Source: CSBr16-57R1 sp041163265
Lineage (GTDB): Bacteria; Actinomycetota; Nitriliruptoria; Nitriliruptorales; Nitriliruptoraceae
NCBI GenBank assembly: GCA_041163265.1
Contig: JBEARL010000040.1
Coordinates: 1-11,413 of the forward strand
Length of the DNA: 11,413 nucleotides
Direction: 5' to 3'
Numbering within the stretch: position 1 is the first letter of the stretch; the number at the start of each line of letters is the position of its first letter. Below, in pieces: positions 1-5,074 of the stretch. A program made the position numbers and the translations under genes. The notes beneath the pieces are model-generated. The model did not search any database and was not told where the DNA came from. It was given only the letters and a program-made list of their open reading frames with translations.

Positions 1-133
1 CGCCCGCACCTCGACGCGCACGCGTCCTCCTCGACCTGCGCGGGGACGCTACCGGCGGGCTCCGCGGGCCCCACCGGTACGGTCGCGCGCGAGCCGCCAC
101 GCTCCCCGCGACCCGGCCACGAGGAGGACCACC
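1..133. other. Upstream non-coding stretch before the DUF302 gene
   Basis: I can assign no gene here. One plus-strand frame is open from the window edge, but it has no recognisable protein and could simply reflect high GC. A 6-bp inverted repeat, TACCGG (50-55) and CCGGTA (74-79), surrounds an 18-bp loop and overlaps a possible -10 hexamer TACGGT (78-83). It may be an operator or part of a terminator of an upstream gene; the evidence is weak. Confidence 0.3.
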
Positions 134-535
134 GTGCAGGACGCCGAGCTGACCGTCACGGTCCCGGGGGATCTCGACGCCGCGGGCGCGGCCGTCCGCG
201 AGGCGCTCGCGACCGAGGGCTTCGGGGTGCTGACCGAGATCGACGTGTCGGGGACCCTGCGCGCGAAGCTCGGCGACGCCGAGGCCGACGAGGTCGGTCC
301 GACGCGCATCCTCGGCGCCTGCAACCCGGGGCTCGCGCACCGTGCGCTGACGACCCGCCGCGACGTCGCGCTGCTGCTGCCCTGCAACGTCGTGCTGCGC
401 GGGACCGACGCCGGCACCGAGGTCAGCGTCGCCGATCCGGGCGCGATGGTCGAGATGGCCGGCGAGGACCTGCTGGGCGTCGCGGCCGAGGCGCGCGAGC
501 GGCTGTCGCGGGTGGTCGCGCGGCTGCGGGGCTGA
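134..535 (+). CDS. DUF302 domain protein
   Basis: A 133-residue cytoplasmic protein that is essentially one DUF302 domain. The family signatures are visible: GFGVLTEIDV at 29-38, ILGACNP at 59-65 and LLPCNVV at 81-87, with the two conserved Cys-containing turns intact. There is no signal peptide or membrane segment. The GTG start at 134 is chosen because GAGGAGG (121-127) sits 6 bp upstream, an excellent ribosome binding site. The function of DUF302 proteins is not established; some occur near sulfur, redox or metal genes, but nothing here supports a specific role. The gene converges on rpmG with a 30-bp gap, and its stop codon lies in the loop of a GC-rich hairpin. The family call is firm; the function is unknown. 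Confidence 0.9.
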   Translation: MQDAELTVTVPGDLDAAGAAVREALATEGFGVLTEIDVSGTLRAKLGDAEADEVGPTRILGACNPGLAHRALTTRRDVALLLPCNVVLRGTDAGTEVSVADPGAMVEMAGEDLLGVAAEARERLSRVVARLRG

Positions 536-542
536 GCCCCGC
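526..542 (+). terminator. Hairpin with the DUF302 stop codon in its loop
   Basis: GCGGGGC (526-532) and GCCCCGC (536-542) form a perfect 7-bp stem whose 3-base loop is exactly the TGA stop codon. There is no T tract, as is common for actinobacterial terminators. It lies between convergent genes and probably ends transcription of the DUF302 gene; being palindromic, it could also act on read-through from rpmG. Confidence 0.5.
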
Positions 543-565
543 GCGCGGACCGGCCGGGACGACCC

Positions 566-733
566 TCAGCGCGTCTCGCGGAAGACGACGTGCCGGCGCA
601 GGACCGGGTCGTACTTCTTCAGCTCGAGGCGACCGGTCGTGTTGCGCCGGTTCTTCCGCGTCGTGTAGCTGGCGCCGGTGCCCTCCGTCGAGCGGAGGGT
701 GATGACCGGGCGGATGTCGTCCTTCTTGGCCAT
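566..733 (-). CDS. rpmG: 50S ribosomal protein L33, zinc-free type
   Basis: A 55-residue basic protein beginning MAKKDDIRPV and containing TRKNRRNTTGRLELKKYDP, the classic L33 core; 55 residues is the usual length. L33 is a small protein of the large ribosomal subunit near the E site. The protein has no cysteine, so it lacks the CxxC zinc ribbon and belongs to the C-minus class. Its ATG overlaps the last base of the upstream rpmB stop (TGATG), which suggests translational coupling; GGGGAG in the end of rpmB serves as ribosome binding site. The rpmB-rpmG pair is a widely conserved operon. It is too short to have stood out as a long open frame but is unambiguous. Confidence 0.96.
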   Translation of the reverse strand: MAKKDDIRPVITLRSTEGTGASYTTRKNRRNTTGRLELKKYDPVLRRHVVFRETR

Positions 734-969
734 CAGGCGAGCTCCCCACGGGCGCGGAGGTCCTTGACGACGGCCTCGATCCCGCGCTGGTCGACGGTCT
801 TGATGCCCTTCGCCGAGAGGGTCAGCGTCACGAACCGCTTCTCGCTCGGGACCCAGTACCGCTTCGTCTGGATGTTGATGTCGAAGCGCCGCTTGGTCCG
901 CACGTGCGAGTGCGAGATGTTGTTGCCCGAGCGGCCGACCGCGCCGGTCAGCATGCAGCGACGTGCCAT
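733..969 (-). CDS. rpmB: 50S ribosomal protein L28, zinc-free type
   Basis: A 78-residue L28. Diagnostic parts are MARRCMLTGA at the start, SGNNISHSHVRTKRRFD at 14-30 and the C-terminal LSAKGIKTVDQRGIE. L28 is a component of the large ribosomal subunit. Only one cysteine (Cys5) remains and the second Cys of the zinc-binding CxxC is Thr8, so this is a C-minus form. The ATG at 969 gives the family-typical N-terminus; an ATG at 981 (MGSV extension) is in frame but less likely. No strong Shine-Dalgarno is visible before either start. A -10 hexamer TATCCT lies about 85 bp upstream on this strand. The stop overlaps the rpmG start by one base, so both are made from one mRNA. Confidence 0.96.
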   Translation of the reverse strand: MARRCMLTGAVGRSGNNISHSHVRTKRRFDINIQTKRYWVPSEKRFVTLTLSAKGIKTVDQRGIEAVVKDLRARGELA

Positions 970-1202
970 GACGGATCCCATCGGAAGGGGTGGGGCGGAG
1001 CGCCCGGGGGCCGCTCGGAGGTGCGGGCGGGCCGCCGCAGGTGCGGTCGGGGAGGATAGCCCCGCCCGGAGGCCCCCCGCCACCCCGCTCCGGACGGTCC
1101 GGCCGCGAGGAGGCCGCGCCGCCCCGGCCCCGGCGGCCGGTCGCCGGCCCCCCGCGGAGGCCCTATCCTCCCGCTCCACCCCGCAGGACCCGGAGCCCGT
1201 CG
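970..1202. promoter_or_regulatory. Divergent rpmB / rpmE2 promoter region
   Basis: A 233-bp region between divergent ribosomal protein genes. Two mirror-image -10 elements are visible: TATCCT on the plus strand at 1164-1169 (for L31) and the same hexamer on the minus strand at 1053-1058 (for L28-L33). They are embedded in CTATCCTC / GAGGATAG, an 8-bp inverted repeat. Neither has a TTGACA-like -35. Between them lies CCGGACGGTCCGG (1090-1102), a 6+1+6 palindrome that could be an operator. I looked for an AT-rich Zur-type palindrome and saw none. The predicted leaders are roughly 27 nt for L31 and 75 nt for L28. The promoter assignment is inference from motif and position. Confidence 0.5.
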
Positions 1203-1448
1203 ATGCGCGCCGACATCCACCCCGAGTACCGCCCGGTCGTGTTCCGGGACCGCTCGGTCGACTTCACCTTCCTGACCCGCTCGACGGCCCAGTCGAAGGA
1301 CACGATCGAGTGGGAGGACGGCAACACCTACCCGGTCGTGGACATCGAGGTCTCGTCGGCCTCGCACCCGTTCTACACGGGCCGCGCGCACGTGGTCGAC
1401 GCCGCGGGCCGCATCGAGAAGTTCCGCCGCAAGTACGGTCAGCGCTGA
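1203..1448 (+). CDS. rpmE2: 50S ribosomal protein L31 type B, zinc-free
   Basis: An 81-residue type B L31. It starts MRADIHPEYRPVVF and contains DTIEWEDGNTYPVVDIEVSS (33-52) and the SHPFYTG motif (54-60), both hallmarks of the B form. L31 bridges the large and small subunits at the central protuberance. The CxxC zinc motif of type A L31 is absent and there is no cysteine at all, so this is the zinc-independent paralogue. The start is ATG 1203, with GGAG at 1192-1195 as ribosome binding site. In mycobacteria and streptomycetes such C-minus proteins are usually Zur-controlled spares for zinc starvation; no Zur site is visible here. moaA follows 13 bp after the stop and may be co-transcribed. 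Confidence 0.95.
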   Translation: MRADIHPEYRPVVFRDRSVDFTFLTRSTAQSKDTIEWEDGNTYPVVDIEVSSASHPFYTGRAHVVDAAGRIEKFRRKYGQR

Positions 1449-1461
1449 GCCCCGCGGGCCG

Positions 1462-2463
1462 GTGCGGGACCTCCGCGGACGCTCGCTGCGCGACCTGAGG
1501 GTCTCGGTCACCGACCGCTGCAACCTCCGCTGCACCTACTGCATGCCGCGCGAGGTCTTCGGCCCCGACTTCCCGTTCCTCGAGCGCGACGAGCTGCTCA
1601 GCTTCGAGGAGATCGCCCGCCTCGTGCGGGTCATGGTCGGCCTCGGCGTCGAGAAGGTCCGGCTGACCGGCGGTGAGCCGCTGCTGCGGCGCGACCTCCC
1701 GGACCTGGTCCGGATGCTCGCCGGCGTCGACGGGCTGACCGACCTCGCGATGACGACGAACGCGGTCCTGCTGCCGCGGCACGCCGAGGCGCTCGCGGCC
1801 GCCGGCCTCCACCGCGTCACGGTCAGCCTCGACGCGCTCGACGACGCGACGCACCGTGCGGTCTCGGACACCGAGGTGCCCGTCGCGGCGGTGCTGGCCG
1901 GGATCGACGCGGCGCTCGCGGCCGGCCTCGGACCGGTGAAGGTCAACGCGGTCCTGCAGCGCGGCGTGAACGACGGCGAGGTCGAGGCGCTCGCGGCGTT
2001 CGGTCGCGAGCGCGGGGTGACGCTGCGGTTCATCGAGTTCATGGACGTCGGCACGACGAACCGGTGGCGGCGCGAGCGCGTCGTCCCCGCGGCCGAGGTC
2101 GTGGCCCGGATCGGGGCGCGGTGGCCGATCGAGCCGGTCGAACCGACCCGCCCCGGCGAGGTCGCCGAGCGGTACCGGTACGTCGACGGCGCCGGCGAGG
2201 TCGGCGTCATCGCGTCGGTGACGCGGCCGTTCTGCGGGACGTGCACGCGGGCCCGCCTCTCGGCCGTCGGCGAGCTGTACACCTGCCTCTTCGCGGCGAC
2301 GGGCACCGACCTGCGGCGGCTGCTGCGCGAGGGCGCGGACGACGCGGCGCTCGCGGCCGCCGTCGGCGGCGTCTGGGCCCGGCGCGACGACCGCGCCTCC
2401 GAGCTTCGGGCCGAGGACGGCCTGACCGGGCCCCGCGTCGAGATGTCGTACATCGGCGGCTGA
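1462..2463 (+). CDS. moaA: GTP 3',8-cyclase MoaA
   Basis: A 333-residue radical SAM enzyme that, with MoaC, converts GTP to cyclic pyranopterin monophosphate, the first step of molybdenum cofactor synthesis. The N-terminal 4Fe-4S cluster motif CNLRCTYC has Cys20, Cys24 and Cys27; GGEP at 70-73 is the SAM-binding turn. The C-terminal cluster that binds GTP is provided by Cys258, Cys261 and Cys275, with the Arg-rich CTRARL segment (261-266) beside it. The protein ends in the conserved Gly-Gly (332-333) needed for catalysis. Full length, all key residues present. The GTG at 1462 starts 13 bp after the L31 stop and lacks a clear Shine-Dalgarno, so translation may be coupled to L31. No moaC, moaE or moeA is in the window; the partner mog gene lies convergently downstream. 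Confidence 0.97.
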   Translation: MRDLRGRSLRDLRVSVTDRCNLRCTYCMPREVFGPDFPFLERDELLSFEEIARLVRVMVGLGVEKVRLTGGEPLLRRDLPDLVRMLAGVDGLTDLAMTTNAVLLPRHAEALAAAGLHRVTVSLDALDDATHRAVSDTEVPVAAVLAGIDAALAAGLGPVKVNAVLQRGVNDGEVEALAAFGRERGVTLRFIEFMDVGTTNRWRRERVVPAAEVVARIGARWPIEPVEPTRPGEVAERYRYVDGAGEVGVIASVTRPFCGTCTRARLSAVGELYTCLFAATGTDLRRLLREGADDAALAAAVGGVWARRDDRASELRAEDGLTGPRVEMSYIGG

Positions 2464-2466
2464 GCG

Positions 2467-2486
2467 CGCGGCGCCCGAGCGCCGCG
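2467..2486 (+). terminator. Likely moaA terminator hairpin
   Basis: CGCGGCGC (2467-2474) and GCGCCGCG (2479-2486) form an 8-bp all-GC stem with the 4-base loop CCGA, starting 3 bases after the moaA stop codon. No T run follows. A second 7-bp hairpin (2497-2503 with 2509-2515) comes directly after. Position and stability support a terminator or mRNA 3'-end stabiliser. Confidence 0.55.
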
Positions 2487-2583
2487 GGTCGTCGGCGCCG
2501 CCGGTCAGCGGCGGCCGCGGTACCCCCTGCCGGCCCCACACCTCGTGCGGCGAACGCGCGACGGTGTGCGCTGGGCCAGCGCA

Positions 2584-2604
2584 GTGGACCGGGAGGCGGT
2601 CCAC
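2584..2604. repeat. GTGGACC / GGTCCAC inverted repeat
   Basis: GTGGACC (2584-2590) and GGTCCAC (2598-2604) pair perfectly around a 7-base loop. It follows another hairpin, GCGCTG (2568-2573) with CAGCGC (2577-2582), and lies just upstream of the TAGCGT box at 2612. It may be an operator-like site or part of the convergent terminator cluster; its role is unknown. Confidence 0.35.
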
Positions 2605-2611
2605 CCCGCTG

Positions 2612-2617
2612 TAGCGT
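2612..2617 (+). promoter_or_regulatory. Possible -10 box for a plus-strand RNA
   Basis: TAGCGT fits the TAnnnT actinobacterial -10 pattern and shares an extended context with the box before the DUF4446 gene (CGCTGTAGCGTCC against CGCTGCTAGCGTCC). No protein-coding gene follows on this strand; the next structure is the nested inverted repeat starting at 2651. There is no recognisable -35 element. Confidence 0.25.
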
Positions 2618-2730
2618 CCGCCTCCCCTGCCCGTGGGAGGGGCGGGGACCGCAGCAGCCTCCGGGCGCGCGGACGCACGGGACGCACCCTCGGGTGCCGG
2701 GTGGTCGGGAGCCCACCCTCGTCCCTGGGT

Positions 2731-2775
2731 CCTCGGGTCCGACGGTGCGGGCCACGGCCCCCGTCGGACCCGAGG
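2731..2775. terminator. 15-bp hairpin, probable two-way terminator of moaA and mog
   Basis: The inner stem of the nested repeat: 15 perfect base pairs (2731-2745 with 2761-2775), plus three GC pairs and one wobble just outside, and a 15-base GC-rich loop. It is the strongest single hairpin in the gap. No T tract flanks either side, which is usual for this kind of genome. Being symmetric it could end transcription from both converging genes. Confidence 0.5.
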
Positions 2776-2791
2776 GCCCCGTGCGTCGGTC

Positions 2792-2821
2792 GGGGCAGGG
2801 GCCGGGGCCCAGGGGCAGGGG
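2792..2821 (+). other. Five-run G-quadruplex motif
   Basis: Five runs of exactly four G (2792-2795, 2798-2801, 2804-2807, 2812-2815, 2818-2821) are separated by loops of 2, 2, 4 and 2 bases (CA, CC, CCCA, CA). This exceeds the usual four-run definition and could form a four-tier quadruplex in DNA or RNA. Within it the 12-mer GGGGCAGGGGCC occurs twice (2792-2803, 2812-2823), 20 bp apart. Confidence 0.6.
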
Positions 2822-2871
2822 CCCGAGCGCCCGGAGGATGCTGCACCCCACGCCGCGGTGAGCGGTCGTCC

Positions 2872-3354
2872 TCAGGCGTGCGCGGTGTCGCCGCCGAGCA
2901 GGTCCACCGCGTGCGCCAGCAGGCCGACGATCGCGCCGAGGCTCTCGGTCGCGCCGCGCGGCGAGCCCGGCAGGTCCAGGACCAGCGTCCGACCGCGGAC
3001 GCCGCAGACGCCCCGGCTGAGGTCCGCCCGTGGGGTCGAGGCGCGGCCGACGGCCCGCATGGCCTCGGCGAGGCCCGGCACCAGCCGCTCGACGACGTCC
3101 AGCGTCGCCTCGGGCGTGACGTCGCGCGGACCCAGCCCCGTCCCGCCCGTCGCGACGACGAGGTCGCGGCCCTCGTCGTCCGCGAGCCGCCGCAGCAGCG
3201 CCGCGATCTCCGGCCGGTCGTCCGTCACGAGCGCTCGCGCGACGGTGAAGCCCGCCTCCTCGAGCATCACCGCGACCGCAGGGCCGGCGGTGTCCTCGCG
3301 CGTCCCCGCGCTGACGCCGTCGCTGACGGTCACGACCGTCGCCGTCCGGGCCAC
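2872..3354 (-). CDS. mog: Molybdopterin adenylyltransferase family protein (MogA/MoaB)
   Basis: A 160-residue protein of the MogA/MoaB family, which activates molybdopterin by adenylation before molybdate insertion. Family motifs are clear: TVSDG near the start (9-13), the signature TGGTGLGPRD (69-78) followed by VTPEA, and DLPGSP (127-132), all lining the molybdopterin site. Length matches stand-alone MoaB/MogA (about 160-190). The GTG start at 3354 is chosen because GGAGGAGG (3361-3368, minus strand) sits 6 bases upstream and the downstream VARTATVV matches family N-termini; longer in-frame extensions read into Ser/Arg-rich sequence. A TAGGCT -10 hexamer lies at 3383-3388. It converges on moaA across the structured gap. 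Mog and MoaB cannot be told apart by eye. Confidence 0.92.
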   Translation of the reverse strand: MARTATVVTVSDGVSAGTREDTAGPAVAVMLEEAGFTVARALVTDDRPEIAALLRRLADDEGRDLVVATGGTGLGPRDVTPEATLDVVERLVPGLAEAMRAVGRASTPRADLSRGVCGVRGRTLVLDLPGSPRGATESLGAIVGLLAHAVDLLGGDTAHA

Positions 3355-3382
3355 ACCGCACCTCCTCCGCGTGTCGCGACCG

Positions 3383-3388
3383 AGCCTA
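3383..3388 (-). promoter_or_regulatory. Likely -10 box of mog
   Basis: TAGGCT on the minus strand, matching TAnnnT, would place the transcript start near 3376, giving a leader of about 20 nt that just includes the GGAGGAGG ribosome binding site. No -35 element is evident. It sits in the 121-bp divergent region shared with purC, for which I find no convincing plus-strand -10. Confidence 0.35.
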
Positions 3389-3475
3389 CGAGCCGGCTGG
3401 CGCCGACCGGCCGCGTCGGCGATGCTCCGCGGCGACCGCCGTCCCACCGCGGTGCCCGACGAACCGGAGGACCCC

Positions 3476-4387
3476 GTGCAGGTGCCCCGCCCGCTCGCGT
3501 CGGGGAAGGTCCGCGACCTCCACGCCGTCGGTGAGGAGGAGCTGCTGCTGGTCGCGAGCGACCGCATCTCGACCTACGACGTGGTCCACCCGACGCCGGT
3601 CCCCGACAAGGGTCGCATCCTCACCGCGGTCAGCGCGTTCTGGTTCGACCGCCTCGCGCCGATCGCGCCGCACCACCTGCTCGCCGCCGACCATCGGGCG
3701 CTGGCCGACCTCGACCTCGCCGCCGCCGGCCTCGACGCGGCGTGGCTGGCCGGTCGGACGATGCGGTGCCGTCGCGCCGAGGTCGTCCCGTTCGAGTGCG
3801 TGGTCCGCGGTCACCTCGCCGGGTCGGGCTGGGCCGACTACCGCCGCACCGGTGCGGTCTGCGGCCTGCCGCTGCCCGCGGGGCTGCGCGAGGCCGAGGC
3901 GCTGCCCGCGCCGCTGTTCACGCCGGCGACGAAGGCCGGGCGCGGCGACCACGACGAGAACGTGCCCTTCGAGCGCCTCGTCGCCGAGCTCGGGTCCGCG
4001 CTGGCCGGCGAGCTGCGCGACCGCTCGCTCGCCGTGTACGAGGCCGGCGCGGCCCACGCCGCATCCGTCGGCCTGATCCTCGCCGACACCAAGCTCGAGT
4101 TCGGGCTGGTCGAGGACGGGACGGGCGGGCGCGAGCTGCTCCTCGTCGACGAGGTGCTGACGCCGGACTCGTCCCGGTACTGGCCGGCCGACGTCTGGGC
4201 GCCGGGCGGCAGCCCGCCGAGCTTCGACAAGCAGTACGTCCGCGACCACGTCACCGCGGCCGGCTGGGACCGCGAGCCGCCGGCACCGGCGCTGCCCGAC
4301 GAGGTCGTCGCCGCGACGCGGGCCCGGTACGTGGAGGCCCACGACCGCCTGACGGGTCGCGCGTTCCCGACGCCGTGGCCCGGCTGA
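3476..4387 (+). CDS. purC: Phosphoribosylaminoimidazole-succinocarboxamide synthase
   Basis: A 303-residue SAICAR synthetase: it uses ATP to join CAIR and aspartate in purine synthesis. The family motifs appear in order: LASGKVRDLH (7-16, nucleotide loop), PDKGRILTA (43-51), FECVVRGHLAGSGW (106-119), ENVPFE (161-166), ILADTKLEFG (201-210), LLVDEVLTPDSSRYWP (222-237) and SFDKQYVRDH (249-258). It is the long form typical of actinobacteria and yeast rather than the shorter E. coli form of about 237 residues. The GTG at 3476 has GGAGG (3466-3470) 5 bases upstream. No other purine gene is adjacent. The stop codon lies within the loop of a 5-bp hairpin (4379-4392). Identification is secure. Confidence 0.97.
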   Translation: MQVPRPLASGKVRDLHAVGEEELLLVASDRISTYDVVHPTPVPDKGRILTAVSAFWFDRLAPIAPHHLLAADHRALADLDLAAAGLDAAWLAGRTMRCRRAEVVPFECVVRGHLAGSGWADYRRTGAVCGLPLPAGLREAEALPAPLFTPATKAGRGDHDENVPFERLVAELGSALAGELRDRSLAVYEAGAAHAASVGLILADTKLEFGLVEDGTGGRELLLVDEVLTPDSSRYWPADVWAPGGSPPSFDKQYVRDHVTAAGWDREPPAPALPDEVVAATRARYVEAHDRLTGRAFPTPWPG

Positions 4388-4392
4388 CCGGG
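4379..4392 (+). terminator. Hairpin with the purC stop codon in its loop
   Basis: CCCGG (4379-4383) and CCGGG (4388-4392) pair around the loop CTGA, which contains the TGA stop. Two further GC pairs can form across a two-base bulge. No T tract follows. A weak terminator is possible; a -10 box for the next gene follows at 4414. Confidence 0.3.
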
Positions 4393-4413
4393 AGCCGCCG
4401 CGGACCCCGCTGC

Positions 4414-4419
4414 TAGCGT
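4414..4419 (+). promoter_or_regulatory. Likely -10 box for the DUF4446-pheA unit
   Basis: TAGCGT fits TAnnnT and lies 72 bp before the GTG of the DUF4446 gene in the 104-bp gap after purC. No good -35 is visible. If used, the transcript would start near 4426 and run into DUF4446 and pheA. Confidence 0.35.
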
Positions 4420-4491
4420 CCCGCGACCGCAGCACCGACGCACCGCAGCATCCGTCCTGCCCCCGCCGCCCGTCGCTCCGCGGAGCCCCCC

Positions 4492-5034
4492 GTGTCCGAC
4501 GCAGTCCTCGTCCCCCTCGTCCTCGGTCTCGCGGCCGCGGTCGCGCTGCTGCTCGCCGGCGGGACCGTGCTCGCGCTGCGCGTGCGGCGGCTCGGGACCG
4601 ACCAGCGGCGCGCCTTCGACGGGGTCGAGGTCGACGTCCTGGCGGCTCTCGCCCGGCACACCCGCCGCCTCGACGGGCTCGACGGGGACCTCGAGGCGCT
4701 CCGGGCCGACGGCACCGCGCTGCGCACCGACCTCGGACGCACGCTCGCGCGCCTCGGCGTGGTCCGGTACGACGCGTTCGACGACGTCGGGGGCGAGCTG
4801 TCGTTCTCGGCCGCGCTGCTCGACGCCCACGACGACGGCCTCGTGATCACCGCGATCAACGGCCGCGCCGAGGGCCGGACCTACGCCAAGCTGCTGACCG
4901 GCGGCGAGGCCGCCTCGCCGCTCTCGGTCGAGGAGCGGGCCGCGATCGACGCGGCCCGCGCCGGTCGCTCCGAGGTCCGGACCGATGGCCGCGGCGCACG
5001 GCGCTGGCGCGACCGCGAGCGCGAACGGGACTGA
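4492..5034 (+). CDS. DUF4446 family membrane-anchored protein
   Basis: A 180-residue protein with one N-terminal transmembrane helix (about residues 4-29, rich in Leu, Ala, Val), then a charged stretch likely to form a coiled coil (about 33-88). The conserved DUF4446 core follows: LGVVRYDAFDDVGGELSFS (88-106), ALLDAHDDGLVITAINGR (108-125), RTYAKLL (129-135) and a final LSVEERAAIDAA (144-155). The tail is Arg-rich. The molecular function of DUF4446 is unknown; the family is common in Actinobacteria and Firmicutes. GTG 4492 is supported by GGAG (4482-4485), and a shorter start would lose the membrane helix. It lies 40 bp upstream of pheA on the same strand, with no terminator between, so they are probably co-transcribed. 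Confidence 0.88.
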   Translation: MSDAVLVPLVLGLAAAVALLLAGGTVLALRVRRLGTDQRRAFDGVEVDVLAALARHTRRLDGLDGDLEALRADGTALRTDLGRTLARLGVVRYDAFDDVGGELSFSAALLDAHDDGLVITAINGRAEGRTYAKLLTGGEAASPLSVEERAAIDAARAGRSEVRTDGRGARRWRDRERERD

Positions 5035-5074
5035 CCGCCCCGGGCGACCGGCGCGGCGACGAGTGGAGGACGGC

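Larger units (their letters stand above)
2651..2844. repeat. Nested long inverted repeat
   Basis: Three nested pairings are visible. The outer arms, GCAGCAGCCTCCGGGCGC (2651-2668) and GCGCCCGGAGGATGCTGC (2827-2844), pair at 17 of 18 positions. The middle arms, GACGCACGGG (2672-2681) and CCCGTGCGTC (2778-2787), pair perfectly. The inner arms, CCTCGGGTCCGACGG (2731-2745) and CCGTCGGACCCGAGG (2761-2775), pair perfectly over 15 bp around a 15-base loop, with further flanking pairs. Unpaired parts carry a small hairpin (2699-2718) on the left and G runs on the right. Either strand could fold into a long branched stem. It lies between convergent genes, so termination is the conservative reading. 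Confidence 0.65.
2464..2871. other. 408-bp structured non-coding gap between moaA and mog
   Basis: No credible gene is present: the open frames here are Arg/Pro/Gly-rich with no family resemblance. The region is packed with secondary structure: a hairpin directly after moaA, smaller hairpins at 2497-2515, 2568-2582, 2584-2604 and 2621-2640, then a nested inverted repeat (2651-2844) and a G-quadruplex motif (2792-2821). A TAGCGT hexamer at 2612-2617 resembles the box upstream of the DUF4446 gene (CGCTGTAGCGTCC here, CGCTGCTAGCGTCC there), so a plus-strand RNA from about 2624 is possible. It may serve as a two-way terminator for convergent genes, as a structured RNA gene, or both. Confidence 0.5.

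Noticed and set aside
970..1202. Zur operator
   Set aside because: No AT-rich inverted repeat of the TGAAAATGATTTTCA kind is present; the only palindrome is CCGGACGGTCCGG.
2505..2846. Minus-strand 113-codon open frame in the moaA-mog gap
   Set aside because: Arg/Pro/Gly-rich composition, no ribosome binding site or family match, and it lies across the inverted repeats.
2464..2871. Known RNA genes (SRP RNA, tmRNA, RNase P RNA, molybdenum cofactor riboswitch)
   Set aside because: None of their conserved cores, such as the SRP GGAAGGAAGCAGCC-like loop or the RNase P GAGGAAAGTCC core, could be found in this gap.
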